In this document: positions 1 through 9,708 of the stretch, piece by piece
Numbering within the stretch: position 1 is the stretch's first letter
Layout of the letters: each line of letters opens with the position of its first letter
NCBI GenBank assembly: GCA_001970955.1
Contig: MPUH01000471.1
Span: 1 to 51,911, forward strand
Length of the DNA stretch: 51,911 nt
Source: Stentor coeruleus
Taxonomy: Eukaryota; Ciliophora; Heterotrichea; Heterotrichida; Stentoridae
Reading direction: 5' to 3'
Position numbers and translations under genes: made by a program
The notes under the pieces: model-generated
The model's input: only the letters and a program-made list of their open reading frames with translations
Database searches by the model: none
Told to the model about the DNA's origin: nothing

Positions 1-57
1 CAGACAGAAAAGATTGTTCAGGAAAAATTTGAGAATGAGTTTCTTTATTATAACTAA
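1..57 (+). CDS. C-terminal tail of a gene cut by the left edge (tentative)
   Basis: Frame 1 is open from the first base to a TAA at 55-57. It encodes 18 residues that are rich in Glu and Gln and read like coding sequence of this genome (QTEKIVQEKFENEF...). No family can be recognised from so little. The 3' flank is not G-rich as it is for most plus-strand genes here, which weakens the call. Confidence 0.3.
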   Translation, partial: QTEKIVQEKFENEFLYYN

Positions 58-584
58 ACTCAATTATTCTTTTCCATTTTTATATTATAGCAAAACATCA
101 ATAAAGACATACTCTTCTTTGTTAAATAATAAAGTTTAAAGTGGGTGATAGTTAAGGTGGCATGGTTTAAACCTTGTCCGATCGAGGTTTGTTTGTCCTA
201 CGATCTCTTTCTTTAGGTAGAGTATGTATATTAAACCACTGGTTCTGGTTATGTGACTCTTTATTTGGTTCAGGAAGTCTTTACTGTTTCTTTTCTAAAT
301 AATAAAATAATATTAAGATTTACTTGTCATAAAATTTTTAAATCATGCAAAGAATAATTATAAATTTTAATTATGCTTAGTTTGATATTTCTAATTTTAA
401 TAGTTTTTAATATCATATTTTGCCATTAATCATCTGCATGTAATTATAACAATTCATATATATTTTTTAAATAGTATTTCTCTATAAGTTACATGTTTAA
501 AAAAAAAAGAATTATTATTAAAATATTAAAGTCTCTTCCAATATCAGGACTGTTCTGTAAAATAAAATAGTTTTTTGGATCATG
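58..584. other. Noncoding stretch at the left edge containing an RNA-like repeat
   Basis: AT-rich sequence without a credible reading frame. Its only distinctive part is the GC-richer segment at about 133-262, described separately. The rest (about 300-584) shows only simple AT runs. Confidence 0.5.
133..262 (+). ncRNA. Candidate structured RNA repeat, copy 1
   Basis: A GC-richer island in AT-rich DNA. The first 60 bases are almost identical to 47924-47984 near the other end of the window. After a variable loop, a second conserved block follows (ttaaaccact...tatgtgact). The string tagttaaggtgg (149-160) fits the pol III A-box consensus TRGYNNARNNGG, and gatcgaggt (180-188) matches the B-box core GWTCRANNC at 8 of 9 positions. 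ggtttaaacc (164-173) can form a hairpin, and gaggttt can pair with ttaaacc on the far side of the variable loop. It is not a tRNA: the box spacing is too short and no cloverleaf forms. No RNA family is recognised. A dispersed mobile repeat is the main alternative. Confidence 0.4.
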
Positions 585-645
585 CTGATAATTAATACTG
601 AAATTAGTGTTTTTCCTGATAATTAATACTGAAATTAGTGTTTTT
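585..645. repeat. 31-bp tandem duplication inside the protease remnant
   Basis: Positions 585-614 recur exactly at 616-645, a period of 31. Because 31 is not a multiple of three, the second copy shifts the minus-strand frame and produces the stop at 604. If one copy is removed, the minus-strand frame reads on through an NYQHDPKNYF-like segment. Confidence 0.8.
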
Positions 646-1125
646 ATCAAGCCACTTTAAAGATTTTTTCAAAGCAGAATTTGTTGAACTATCGTTATTT
701 ATCATAGTTTGAAGAAACTTTTGGAAAGGCTTAATCTGTATCTTATTAGCGATTTCAGGACAATGAGCAAGTACCTGCATTACACTGTTAAAATAACAAT
801 TATTATGATTATTTCTAAGTCCTTTAGATTTCAAAGAATTATCGTCTAAACAATATTTTTCAGGAGGGTAGTTAATATATTTCTCTTCTTCATTAGATCT
901 TTTTTTTTGATTATAAAAATTCTTATCTTGTTTATTATTCTTTACTGGAGGCATATTTTTATTTTTTTCTTTATCAAAAGCAGATTCCACAGGTTTATTA
1001 CTTTCCTTAATTGCTTTATTTTGAGTTTCATATCCTTGAGGATTTTTTCTAGAACTAGATTTTGACTTGGCTCTAGAATTTAGATTACTTCGGTTTTCTG
1101 TTCCTTTTTTAAAGGATTTTTTTTC
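604..1125 (-). pseudogene. Ubiquitin-specific protease (USP/UCH) N-terminal fragment, broken
   Basis: The open frame contains GLRNNHNNCYFNSVMQVLAH, the Cys box of ubiquitin-specific proteases (family form GLxNLGNTCYxNSxLQ), with the nucleophile Cys present. A Ser/Lys/Asn-rich leader precedes it. There is no Met start: the frame begins after an in-frame TAA at 1126-1128. Downstream, the 31-bp tandem duplication shifts the frame and ends it after only about 65 residues of catalytic domain; USP domains usually exceed 300 residues and need a distal His box, which is absent here. With one repeat copy removed, the frame continues into a QHDPKNYF stretch that could be the next USP motif, but then decays. 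This is best read as a pseudogene. An assembly fault at the duplication is possible but would not supply the missing rest of the domain. Confidence 0.6.
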
Positions 1126-1137
1126 TTAGTATAGAGG

Positions 1138-1768
1138 GTTAAGTCATACTTTTTGAAACAGGTCATCATGAGTATGTCTTATAGGATTAAACCCCCATAT
1201 ACTATTATCAAAGAATCTATGCAGTTGCCCATAAAATATAGACATTTTTAGGTGATTGAGAATTATGTTTAAAAGATTTGAAATCAAGTAAATTTTGCTT
1301 TTCTATAAAGCATATTTCAAAGCAAAAAATGCAAGGTCCCATAAAACTTAGACTAATGAAATTTGTTCTTAAAAGCTGTATTTAAAGTAAAATTATGTTA
1401 TCTAAATATACAGTTAATAAAGTCTTCGAAATTTCTAACTTTACTGAAGATTAATATACTTTTACCAAATGTCAATCATTTTCTAATACGAAGACCAAAT
1501 ATAAGATTAATTATCAAATACTTAAACTCTTTCTCTAGTTGCTATTATATATGTAAAGTTTAAAATAGTTAAATTATTCATCTTAATATAAAGATCTGAT
1601 AATCAAAGATAAAAGACTTAAAAGGCAGTTTATTGAATCCAAATCTAAAAACAACAAGAATCAAAAAAAATTGCGCTACTAAAAGCTTATTTTTAACTTA
1701 TTATATATATATCAAGCCAAATTTTCAAATACAAAATGTAGACTATTTCTCATAATTATTTTTACTAT
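1138..1768. other. Noncoding AT-rich stretch with a short imperfect repeat
   Basis: No gene is seen. The only structure noticed is a 17-base motif at 1227-1243 (gcccataaaatatagac) that recurs imperfectly at 1337-1353 (tcccataaaacttagac). Confidence 0.4.
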
Positions 1769-2029
1769 TTAATTACTTATTCCACCATTAAGTGTAACAT
1801 AAGCAACTATTTGTATATTAGGGACAACGCCAAGTTCATCTAAAGTCTTTTCTCCATGCTTTTCGCCACTATAGATAAAATCATCAATACCAATTGACTG
1901 GACAACAGTATCGCCTGCAGCTACTCCAAGATTTTTCAAAAGCAAAGAGAGTTTCCAGATTTTATTGACTCTAATTCTTAAAATTCTACCTCTTGAATCT
2001 CTTACTTGCACTGAAAATGTTTCAGACAT
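1769..2029 (-). CDS. Small beta-grasp (ubiquitin-like) protein
   Basis: An 86-residue protein with an ATG start and TAA stop. The pattern resembles a ubiquitin/RAWUL-type beta-grasp fold: an N-terminal beta hairpin (FSVQVRDSRGRILRIRVN), a helix (KLSLLLKNLGV), an FIYSGEKHGEKTLDELGV segment like the ubiquitin loop before 'tLxdlgI', and a last strand (IQIVAYVTL). It then ends GGISN, so a Gly-Gly lies near the terminus with three residues after it. If GG is exposed by processing it could be a modifier; this is inference, and the GG may simply end a strand. The ATG directly abuts a 32-bp tandem duplication upstream, so the 5' leader is duplicated. Confidence 0.65.
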   Translation of the reverse strand: MSETFSVQVRDSRGRILRIRVNKIWKLSLLLKNLGVAAGDTVVQSIGIDDFIYSGEKHGEKTLDELGVVPNIQIVAYVTLNGGISN

Positions 2030-2092
2030 TTTTTATATTTGAGATATATAACAATATTAATTTTTTATATTTGAGATATATAACAATATTAT
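2029..2092. repeat. 32-bp tandem duplication upstream of the small ubiquitin-like gene
   Basis: Two adjacent copies with period 32 (2029-2060 and 2061-2092) differ at one position. They lie immediately 5' of the minus-strand start codon at 2029, so they cover the probable leader or core promoter. Confidence 0.75.
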
Positions 2093-2909
2093 TCAATAGA
2101 AAAAATGAAGAACAATGCTATATCTTTGTATACTAGATAAACGTTCTTATAATAATTCCAATTAATTGACTATAAATTTATTAAAAGAGGAAATGATTAA
2201 AAGAATATGCTGATGTGTTCAAGGTGTGTGGATTACTTAGAGGATATAAAGTACTGAAAATATAAAGGTATTCCTAGTAGAAGTAAATAAAAGATATAGA
2301 AAATTATTGTTGAAATTTATCAAAGGTCATTTTTGTCCAGGATTAATTATCTATATTGATTTTTGTAAAGGATATACTAATATAACCAATAAATACTATC
2401 TAAAATAGAACTGCAAACCACTCATTATTTTATGTTACTTGAGGTCTTATAATTTCTACGTCAAAAGCAATAGTCAATGAATAGTCTTGGTGAATAAATT
2501 ATTATATAAAATTGTTTAATGATTACTAGAGAAATAAAGCTTTATCTTTGTAAATGGTCTTTTTTATCAGAGCCTCTTTTATATTGATTTTATAGTCTAT
2601 ATTTTATATTTTAAACTTTTTTGTTATTGTATAAAAGATTAAGTTTGATTTAAGCAATTTAAAGAATATTCAGTTTAGTGCACAGTCTTTTTAAGTTTCA
2701 GTAACTTGATTTTACTTTTTTTATCTAATTATATCTTTTAATATGTTTCTAAATATTCCCATAGTTTTTAAAACCTCAAACTACTTAAATTTTTTAAAAT
2801 AATCATAGAATCTCTTATTAATTTATTCATATCTTTAAAATTAATAATACCTTCCCAATAATGTCCTTTATAAAAATAGTCAAATTATTATAAATCAAAA
2901 CTAGCATTA
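2093..2909. other. Noncoding AT-rich stretch
   Basis: No open frame with coding character, RNA gene or clear repeat was seen. It separates the small ubiquitin-like gene from the transposon-end-like sequence at 2910. Confidence 0.4.
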
Positions 2910-2954
2910 CAGTCGATCCTCGATAATCAAGAACTTTGATAATCAAGAATTTTC
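2910..2954 (+). mobile_element. pogo/Tigger-like terminal inverted repeat remnant
   Basis: The sequence begins cagtcgatcctcgataatc directly after a TA and continues with two direct copies of gataatcaagaa (2922-2933 and 2938-2949). A CAGT...CCTCG(A/T)TAATC start with internally repeated GATAATC units is the form of pogo/Tigger DNA-transposon ends, which insert at TA. No opposite end and no DDE transposase frame was found nearby, so this is at most a solo end. It lies at the 3' limit of the F-box/LRR-like pseudogene and may mark where it was interrupted. Confidence 0.45.
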
Positions 2955-2959
2955 TCTTA

Positions 2960-4730
2960 TTGAGAATTTTTCTAAAAACCAGATAAACTCAAATATGTGA
3001 GTCTTGATTTTAGCAAAAAGTTATAAAAAGTATTTTTTGTGGTGAAATATATTTCAATAAATTTGCAATTTATCAATTTAAATTTTCTGAGAGCCTTAAG
3101 TGTTATCAAGCTAGAAAATAATGTAGTTACTTGCATAGAATATAAAGGATAAAACTTGCAATTTATATGTGAAATGTTTTTACTAGCTCTTGCTATACTT
3201 TCAAAAATACTTTCGATATCACATTCATAATGGTCAATTTTTTTAATATTGAATTTAAGTGTCTCTAATAATTTGAATTCTTATAATAGTTCTAAAAATG
3301 CAATATTATATGATTCTAAATTGATATTTCTTAAATTCTTTAATTCCTATAACTCTGCTTGATAAAATCATGATTAAAAAATAGTGCAACAACGAAAACA
3401 CCCTTTCTTCTTTTTTAGTATTTTTTGGATTTAATATCAATTTTTTACTTTCAGTTAAATTTTGAATAAGCTCTTTAACATTAGTAACATTTTTTTAATT
3501 GTTGTAATCAGCAATTTTTATAATCCTATCAGCATTTACTAGAATTTTTCTAAAAATCTCACAAAGAATTACAAGAACCCCTTGATTTTCTATGCAATTT
3601 TTTTCCTTTTTCCTTAGCTGAAGAAAATCAATTTTATTATCAATAAGCATTTTTAGATTATACCAAGCAAAAAACTCAATTTTACCTAGTTTTACATGTT
3701 TTAATATCAAGTTAGCTAGCAAAGTTATATATTTACTTTGAACTTCATGAACATTTATAGTTATTTTTCTAATTTTCTTTGATTTTGATATAAAGTGGTC
3801 TAATGATTCAAGGAATTTTTTAATTTGTTTCTCAATTGTGCTATTATTTATAAATCGATATTTTTTATTATCATAAAAATTACTTCCATTATTAGCAAAA
3901 ACATTCATTGAAAATCTTCTACACAACTAAAAACAAGCGTATTCAAAAGCTCACATGATTCTTCAGCATTAATCTCAAACTTCAAAAAAAAATTACTACA
4001 CACATAATGCTTTAATTTTATTTTTTTCAAACTACAATTTACCATAATAGCTTCAATAAATATCTTAAAACAAATCATAATCGAATCACTTACTTGAAGT
4101 TCTTCTAATATTGTGCTATTTGCTAAATATTTACATAAACCTTCAGCTGAACTCCTATAAAAATAAAAATTACTAGGAATTTTTATACATTTCAAATTAA
4201 AGTTATCTTTCAAGAACTCACGAATTTCATAACTATTTGCTAATTTTTTAAATCCTTTTAAAGAAAACTTTTCAAGTCCAACATTTTTATCTATGGATTT
4301 AAAAAATACATTAATATCATAAAGATAAAAATTTATATTTTCATATCTTAAGGACAATTTTTTTAATCGGGTCATATGATTTGTTAATTGTTTTAAGTTT
4401 TCCATGTGTTTATTATGAGTAAAAGGAGAAACTAATTGTAAAGAATCTTGAAAAAAAAATTTAAGTACTTCTAAGCTTGGCATTTGTATAATTAATTTTT
4501 CAAATTGATTATAATGATAAGTGCTAATATTAATTTTATATATTTTAAAGTATTCAAAGCTAGCATATGGATAAAATCTTGAGAAAAGACTAAGTTTGGG
4601 TTTTGGAAAATTAGATTTGCCATTAGATACCTTTCAAGTTTAAGTTCAAGTTTGTTAAGTTGTTGGCAATTTAGTATATATTCCATACATTTTGTATTTT
4701 CTATAATAGTTTTATAGGAGTTTTTATAAA
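2960..4730 (-). pseudogene. F-box/LRR-like family pseudogene, paralogue of the right-edge gene
   Basis: Reading on the minus strand from about 4730, successive segments align collinearly with the gene at 48657: MEYILNCQQLNKLELKLE with LEYILNCRNLKKLDLKLE, then SAEGLCKYLANSTILEELQVSDS with SCEGLCSFLANSYVLEELQVSDS, then KHVKLGKIEFFAWYNLKML with KHVKLGNIEFFAGYNLKMI. Below 3495 the homology continues (NINLESYNIAFLELL, stop, EFKLLETLKFNIK) to about 3000. The frame is broken by a shift near 4530, a 1-nt deletion in a T run near 3910, another shift near 3330, and in-frame stops (one replaces a Lys of the paralogue). There is an in-frame TAA before any Met, and the F-box-like start is not recovered. 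The intact pieces of 64, 192 and 143 residues are fragments, not separate genes. Confidence 0.8.
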
Positions 4731-5239
4731 ATGTTTATATTCTAATTTTATAGAGAATTTCAAATTTGTTTTGTATTTTTTGCATTCTTTGGTTAGGAGA
4801 TAGAAAAATAAGCTCACTTGAGGGATTATACAGAATTATGTTTTACAGTCTAAATAGTCTATAATTTTCTCCATATATTTTTTCGCATATAATTAGCTGG
4901 TTTGATGATGATTATTGAGGACTTTTCTTGTGGAATTTTGGTCAGTATTTGATTAGTGCTTCTACTATTTTCAGGAAAATACACACTTTTAATGTTCTAA
5001 TATCAGTAAATCTTATATTAAAAATACATCATAAAACATTGAAACTTTACTCTCTAAAATCATCATCTTCATCAATAAAAAATCCTTTCCCAAAAAAAAA
5101 TATCTACCAATATATTCATTAAAAAAACTAAATCTATCACTATGATTATTCTAATAAAAAATACAAAAATCCAATCATCTCTTATATCAAATTCTCAACA
5201 AAAAAAAAGAAACCTAATCATGCTCAAATTATATTTAAA
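4731..5239. other. Noncoding stretch between the pseudogene and the TTLL gene
   Basis: No credible gene. From about 4980 the plus strand becomes C-rich and G-poor, the usual 3'-flank signature of a minus-strand gene, here the TTLL gene ending at 5240. Confidence 0.4.
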
Positions 5240-8200
5240 TTACATAAAGACTCCATAAGCATCTTTAGGTGATACCTTAATTGTAACTTTCTTCATTTTT
5301 TTCCCTTCCTGTGTTTGTACTCTAGGCAAGGAATGGACAATTTCATCTCTCATTTGCTGGTCATCTTTAGCAAACTTATACTTTTTCTTAGATTTTTTCC
5401 TTTTAACTTTTTCCGTTTTTTCTTCAAGTATAACATTTTGCTGTATTTTCAATGAAGGTCTCAAATAACTATTATTATTATGAAGCCGTTCTGATATTTT
5501 TATAGCTCTGATTTCTTGTTCTCGTTTTAATCTTTCAAGTCTTTTTCTCCTTTCAATTTCTTGTTCTCTTATTCGTAATTGCATTTGAATCCTCCTTCTA
5601 GATTTGTATTTCCTATACGCCCTTTGTATAATTTTAGCACTTTCATTCAAAATTATAAGCATATTAAAGTATTTCCTTGCATTGTAGCCTTTGTAAAAAC
5701 GTTGGATTGTCTTGGCAGCTTGATTTTTTATAATCAAAATATGTTTTTTTCTTCCTAAAAAGCTTTTTAAGTGTTTTTGTATAGTTTCTACAGCTTTTTT
5801 TTGCCCTCTTTCATATAAAATCCTCTTTTTATACTGATTTTCGCATAAATGTCTTTTGAAAACTGCCTGTATTTTGACGATGCTTTTTAATACCTTTATA
5901 TAAACTGACAATTTTATAATTTTGTGATATTTTAAGAATTTTTCTAAGCAGAAAATCCCTTTTAATATTTTCTTGTTTATGATTTCTTTATAAGCTATAT
6001 ACGATTTTATAGCATTTTGTATTAAAACGACTCTAAACTTTATTTGTTTGATTTTCTGATATTTTTGTCGAGCTTTATATCCACGAATAATTTTTTGTAT
6101 CTTAGTCGCTGAGTCTTTTTTATGTTTATAAACAATTTTCCAGTATTTTTGTATTTTCTGAGCTGATGAGTTGAGTTTTCGCCAACGATTTTTCCAGTGT
6201 TTTTGTATAACCAAAGTAGATTTGATCTTTTGCTTTTCATAACGCACTTTACCTATAGCGATTTTCCTTCTTAAAGCTTTTTGTATATTCAAAGCAGCCC
6301 TTTTAGTTTTTATAGCCTTGAAATCCTTTCTTTGATATAACCCTTTCATATGAGCTTGTATATATCTAATCATTTTAAGCTTTTTCAAGTGTAACATGGC
6401 CTTTTTTGCTAAATACTTTCTGAAATTCCCTTGTATTTTAATACAAGACACAAGCCGGACCTGTTTTTCTATATTCTCAAAAGCTAAAAATTTCCTAAAA
6501 ACCCTTTGTATCTTTAATGCTACAGTATTTTCCTTATCTTTCTTAAGTTTTTCTCTAACCAAATGTCCTCTTACATGTCTTTGTACAACAATCGCAGCTT
6601 TGCCAAGTAAAAATTTTTTATCATAATTTTTTTCTTTCCTAACATTAACTTTTTCACCACAAATTTCCAAGTTCCCATATGCGAAATTTTCTTGATCACC
6701 ATAAGGAAGTTCTTCTCCTCTATACAAAAATACCCATTCATTACAATCTCCTTTAATTTGACCTTGAAGTTTTAAGTCTGAAGTATATAATGGAGATCCA
6801 TCATTAGGGTCAAATAATATTTGAATTAACCCATTAGCCATTTTTATAAGCATTTCACTTAACCAATCAGTTCTTTCACTACAAGCTGGGGATAAATTTA
6901 CTTCTAAAAGCCAAGGATAATAAGTATCATCTAATAAAATATCAAAGCCATAAACTTCAAAACATTCAGGACGGGACTCAATTGAATCGTGTACTGAATG
7001 TAAAGTTTGGATTATAAGCTTATGAATATTTTTTAATATATCTTCCCAATGTACTGAGAATATACTTAGATATTCTATAAAACGAGATAAACTCCAAACG
7101 GTTTCTTCTTGGTTTTTCGCGATGTTTTTTTGTAAGGAATAGTTCGCTAAGTGACGATATGCTTCAAGAGAATCTAGGTTAAAAGGTAATTGACAAAGTC
7201 TTAAATAACAGTTATTGAAAAAATAAACAGTCAAAGGCTCAAAAGATGTAACTAATACCCATTGCCTTATATCAAACTTACTATTGTTTATAAGTAAAGG
7301 TCTTTCTATATACTTTTGCACAACTCGTGCTTGCAAATGTAAACCACATTCTAATATACTCTCAAGACCCTGCATACATTTAACCCCTGAACCTCTAGCA
7401 TTAAGCCCAGGTTTTACAATCCAAACATTTTTAACCCCTTCCATTTTTGCTTGAGGAAACAACATCTCAATACATTTTCTCGCTTCAATTGTCCTTCTAC
7501 ATAAACTTTCATCAGGATAACTCCAATCATCACCATGATCCTTTAACGGAATCCCATGTTCTGAAAATTCTAATATTTGCTTCCAAATACTCTCAGGAAA
7601 TTCCCAGTCATTTTCAATATTTTCACAGTTGTCTTGGAGTATTTTCAATGATTTTTCAACAACTTTTAATGTTAGTGATAAAATGTCTATAGGGATTTTT
7701 TGACGAATACATGATTCAAAAAGTTCAGAAAAGTATTTTATTATATTGAAAGAACTTGTTCGCATATAGTCTTTTTGGAATTCTTGAACTTGAGTTGTAT
7801 CACCTAAATCATAAGATCTTGGGTAAAAAGTATCGGTATTAAGTTCGTAATCCATAACATTGCGAAGGTTTTTAAGAAGGCCACTTTTGGTAGTAAGTTC
7901 ACGGTTGCCTGGGAAATGGTTATAGAATTGACCTGGTTTGAGCATTTTGTAGTCACTTTCATTATCGTTAAAAGCCCATTTCAGGTCGAAAGCTTGAGAA
8001 GTGGAGTGAGTGTTTTCGCACCAGCCTTTGGAAATTAAGACTTTTCTAAAAAAATCGTATGGACCTTGGATTATGAAAATTTTTGTGTTTTCGTTTAAAC
8101 CTGACCTACGTAGATATTCTTGCATTAAACTTTTAAAGTCGCTGTTTTTGTTGTTTAGGAGCTGGTTTAAATTATAATTTCTATGCTTTCCTACTATTTC

Positions 8201-9148
8201 TGAGACTGTTGGGGGCATAGCTTTTTTTGGTTTTTCGATTTTAGGTTTGTTTTCAGCTTGATCTTTTTGGATTATTTTATCTTTGATTTCTTTTTTGTCC
8301 TTTTTGTCTTTTTTTTCTATCTTGATCTCTTTTTTTTCAGATTTTTCAGATTTTTTTGTTTTGCGTTTCTTTTCTGTAAGGATTTTCACATCTTCAGTAG
8401 CTGTTTTTTTGAACTCTTCAAACACCCCATCGCTCAAAGCAATATTATCTTTTTTAAACCTATGTTCTTCAATAAGTTTCATCCTTTCAATTTCTTTCTT
8501 TTTATCAATAAAGTCTTTAAAATTATCAGCTGACCTATATCCTCCTTCAAACTCCATCATTTTCTCATCATTTTTTGGTTTATTTTTCAATATTACCCTT
8601 TTGCTTTTCGACACACATCTTGACGTAATAGGAATTTCAACTTTTCCTTCTGTTATAGACTGTGCTGCTACAACCGGTGTTGCTTTTGACGATTGATTTC
8701 TTTTATTAGGATTACTACATGTAGCTGGACGAGATACATTTAAACCTGGTTTTATAGTTTCTTCTATTTTTGGTGCAGGAAATACATTAGGAAACCAATT
8801 ACAAGCTGTGCGGATTTTGTTCATTTTAATGAATTTTTTATTCCTTTTGATCTCCATTTCATATGGCAGACCGACTCGTTTGCTTTTGGACTTGACTTTC
8901 AGACATGGAAGCTGAGCTTTAGAATCACTACTTGATAAACTTATGTCGAATTCTGTTTCATTTGATTCTTCGTATATGAATTTTTCTGATGCCTGCCTTT
9001 CAAGACCTCGTTCCATATAATTGTTGAAATCAGATTGGATTCTGTTACCGTAAGGTGTACATTTATTGTAAGCGTAAGGTGAATAGAAAACATCGTGTAT
9101 AGGCTGAAAGAGCCTTCCTTCATAAGCTTTTTTTAGTTTTTCATCCAT
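5240..9148 (-). CDS. TTLL3-type tubulin ligase with a long IQ-motif tail
   Basis: A 1302-residue protein. Residues 1-310 are a basic, low-complexity leader with Lys-rich coiled-coil-like runs. About 315-800 form a tubulin-tyrosine-ligase-like ATP-grasp domain of the TTLL3/8/10 type: IFIIQGPYDFFRKVL, NHFPGNRELTTKSGL, FYPRSYDLG, then WIVKPGLNARGSGV (about 572) and WLLEVNLSPAC (about 748), which carries the metal-binding Glu and Asn. TTLL3-type enzymes add glycine to tubulin tails of cilia. From about 850 to 1185 follow roughly 13 IQ or IQ-like motifs spaced 22-25 residues apart (VVQRHVRGHLVR, KIQRVFRKFL, KIQKIIRGYKAR, TIQRFYKGYNAR, IIQRAYRKYKSR), predicted to bind calmodulin or centrin. A Lys-rich tail ends the protein. 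No intron is needed. Ligase identity is firm; glycylase rather than glutamylase activity is inferred from subfamily motifs. Confidence 0.9.
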   Translation of the reverse strand: MDEKLKKAYEGRLFQPIHDVFYSPYAYNKCTPYGNRIQSDFNNYMERGLERQASEKFIYEESNETEFDISLSSSDSKAQLPCLKVKSKSKRVGLPYEMEIKRNKKFIKMNKIRTACNWFPNVFPAPKIEETIKPGLNVSRPATCSNPNKRNQSSKATPVVAAQSITEGKVEIPITSRCVSKSKRVILKNKPKNDEKMMEFEGGYRSADNFKDFIDKKKEIERMKLIEEHRFKKDNIALSDGVFEEFKKTATEDVKILTEKKRKTKKSEKSEKKEIKIEKKDKKDKKEIKDKIIQKDQAENKPKIEKPKKAMPPTVSEIVGKHRNYNLNQLLNNKNSDFKSLMQEYLRRSGLNENTKIFIIQGPYDFFRKVLISKGWCENTHSTSQAFDLKWAFNDNESDYKMLKPGQFYNHFPGNRELTTKSGLLKNLRNVMDYELNTDTFYPRSYDLGDTTQVQEFQKDYMRTSSFNIIKYFSELFESCIRQKIPIDILSLTLKVVEKSLKILQDNCENIENDWEFPESIWKQILEFSEHGIPLKDHGDDWSYPDESLCRRTIEARKCIEMLFPQAKMEGVKNVWIVKPGLNARGSGVKCMQGLESILECGLHLQARVVQKYIERPLLINNSKFDIRQWVLVTSFEPLTVYFFNNCYLRLCQLPFNLDSLEAYRHLANYSLQKNIAKNQEETVWSLSRFIEYLSIFSVHWEDILKNIHKLIIQTLHSVHDSIESRPECFEVYGFDILLDDTYYPWLLEVNLSPACSERTDWLSEMLIKMANGLIQILFDPNDGSPLYTSDLKLQGQIKGDCNEWVFLYRGEELPYGDQENFAYGNLEICGEKVNVRKEKNYDKKFLLGKAAIVVQRHVRGHLVREKLKKDKENTVALKIQRVFRKFLAFENIEKQVRLVSCIKIQGNFRKYLAKKAMLHLKKLKMIRYIQAHMKGLYQRKDFKAIKTKRAALNIQKALRRKIAIGKVRYEKQKIKSTLVIQKHWKNRWRKLNSSAQKIQKYWKIVYKHKKDSATKIQKIIRGYKARQKYQKIKQIKFRVVLIQNAIKSYIAYKEIINKKILKGIFCLEKFLKYHKIIKLSVYIKVLKSIVKIQAVFKRHLCENQYKKRILYERGQKKAVETIQKHLKSFLGRKKHILIIKNQAAKTIQRFYKGYNARKYFNMLIILNESAKIIQRAYRKYKSRRRIQMQLRIREQEIERRKRLERLKREQEIRAIKISERLHNNNSYLRPSLKIQQNVILEEKTEKVKRKKSKKKYKFAKDDQQMRDEIVHSLPRVQTQEGKKMKKVTIKVSPKDAYGVFM

Positions 9149-9708
9149 TCTGAGTAAATTACTATACCATTTGAATACTGGATTGTAAAAATTTATATGT
9201 TTTATAAAATCATGGGGAATTAGAGGTCGTTTTCAAGACCGCCATAAGGGAAAATTTAAGAATTTGGTTGGGTTTTAAGTATGGGCTGATAGAAGAATTT
9301 TGGTTTTTATTGAATATTTGGTAGTTTTTATGATGATTTAAAGTTTAATTATGAAGTATTTTTGCTATTTATTAGGAACTTTTGAGTTATTATTTTGTGG
9401 TTTTTTATAATAAATTGGGAAAGTTGGTTGGATGAATTATAGGATGATATCCATTTCAAAATTTCATACAAAATCCTTTTAAACCTCAAATTTTTAACAA
9501 AATACTTAATCTTAACACCTAATTCCTACAAAAAACCCCAAAGTTTTCACCATTTACACTCAAAAATCAAAAAAATCTAAAATCCTAATCAAACTTAAAA
9601 CCCACTATAAAAAAATCAACTAATCCAAATCACAATCAAATCATTTCAGTCCTACAAAACCTATTATCAAACCTTTGTCTAAATTCATCCTTAATTTATA
9701 TTCCCAAT
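9149..9708. other. Intergenic region between two minus-strand genes; skew switch near 9450
   Basis: Plus-strand sequence is G-rich up to about 9440 (the 5' flank of the TTLL gene read from its sense strand is C-rich). It then becomes C-rich, the 3' flank of the GYF gene. No gene or RNA was seen. Confidence 0.45.

Noticed and set aside
133-190. tRNA gene based on A- and B-box-like strings
   Set aside because: The distance between the boxes is about 31 instead of about 45 bases, and no acceptor, anticodon or T arm can be paired.
3495-4686. Three separate small genes on the minus strand
   Set aside because: All three align in order with one paralogue at 48657, linked by frameshifts; they are pieces of one pseudogene.
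8283-8696. Plus-strand ORF of 137 codons
   Set aside because: Opposite-strand shadow of the TTLL leader; Phe/Ser/Leu-rich because it is the complement of Lys- and Glu-rich coding sequence.
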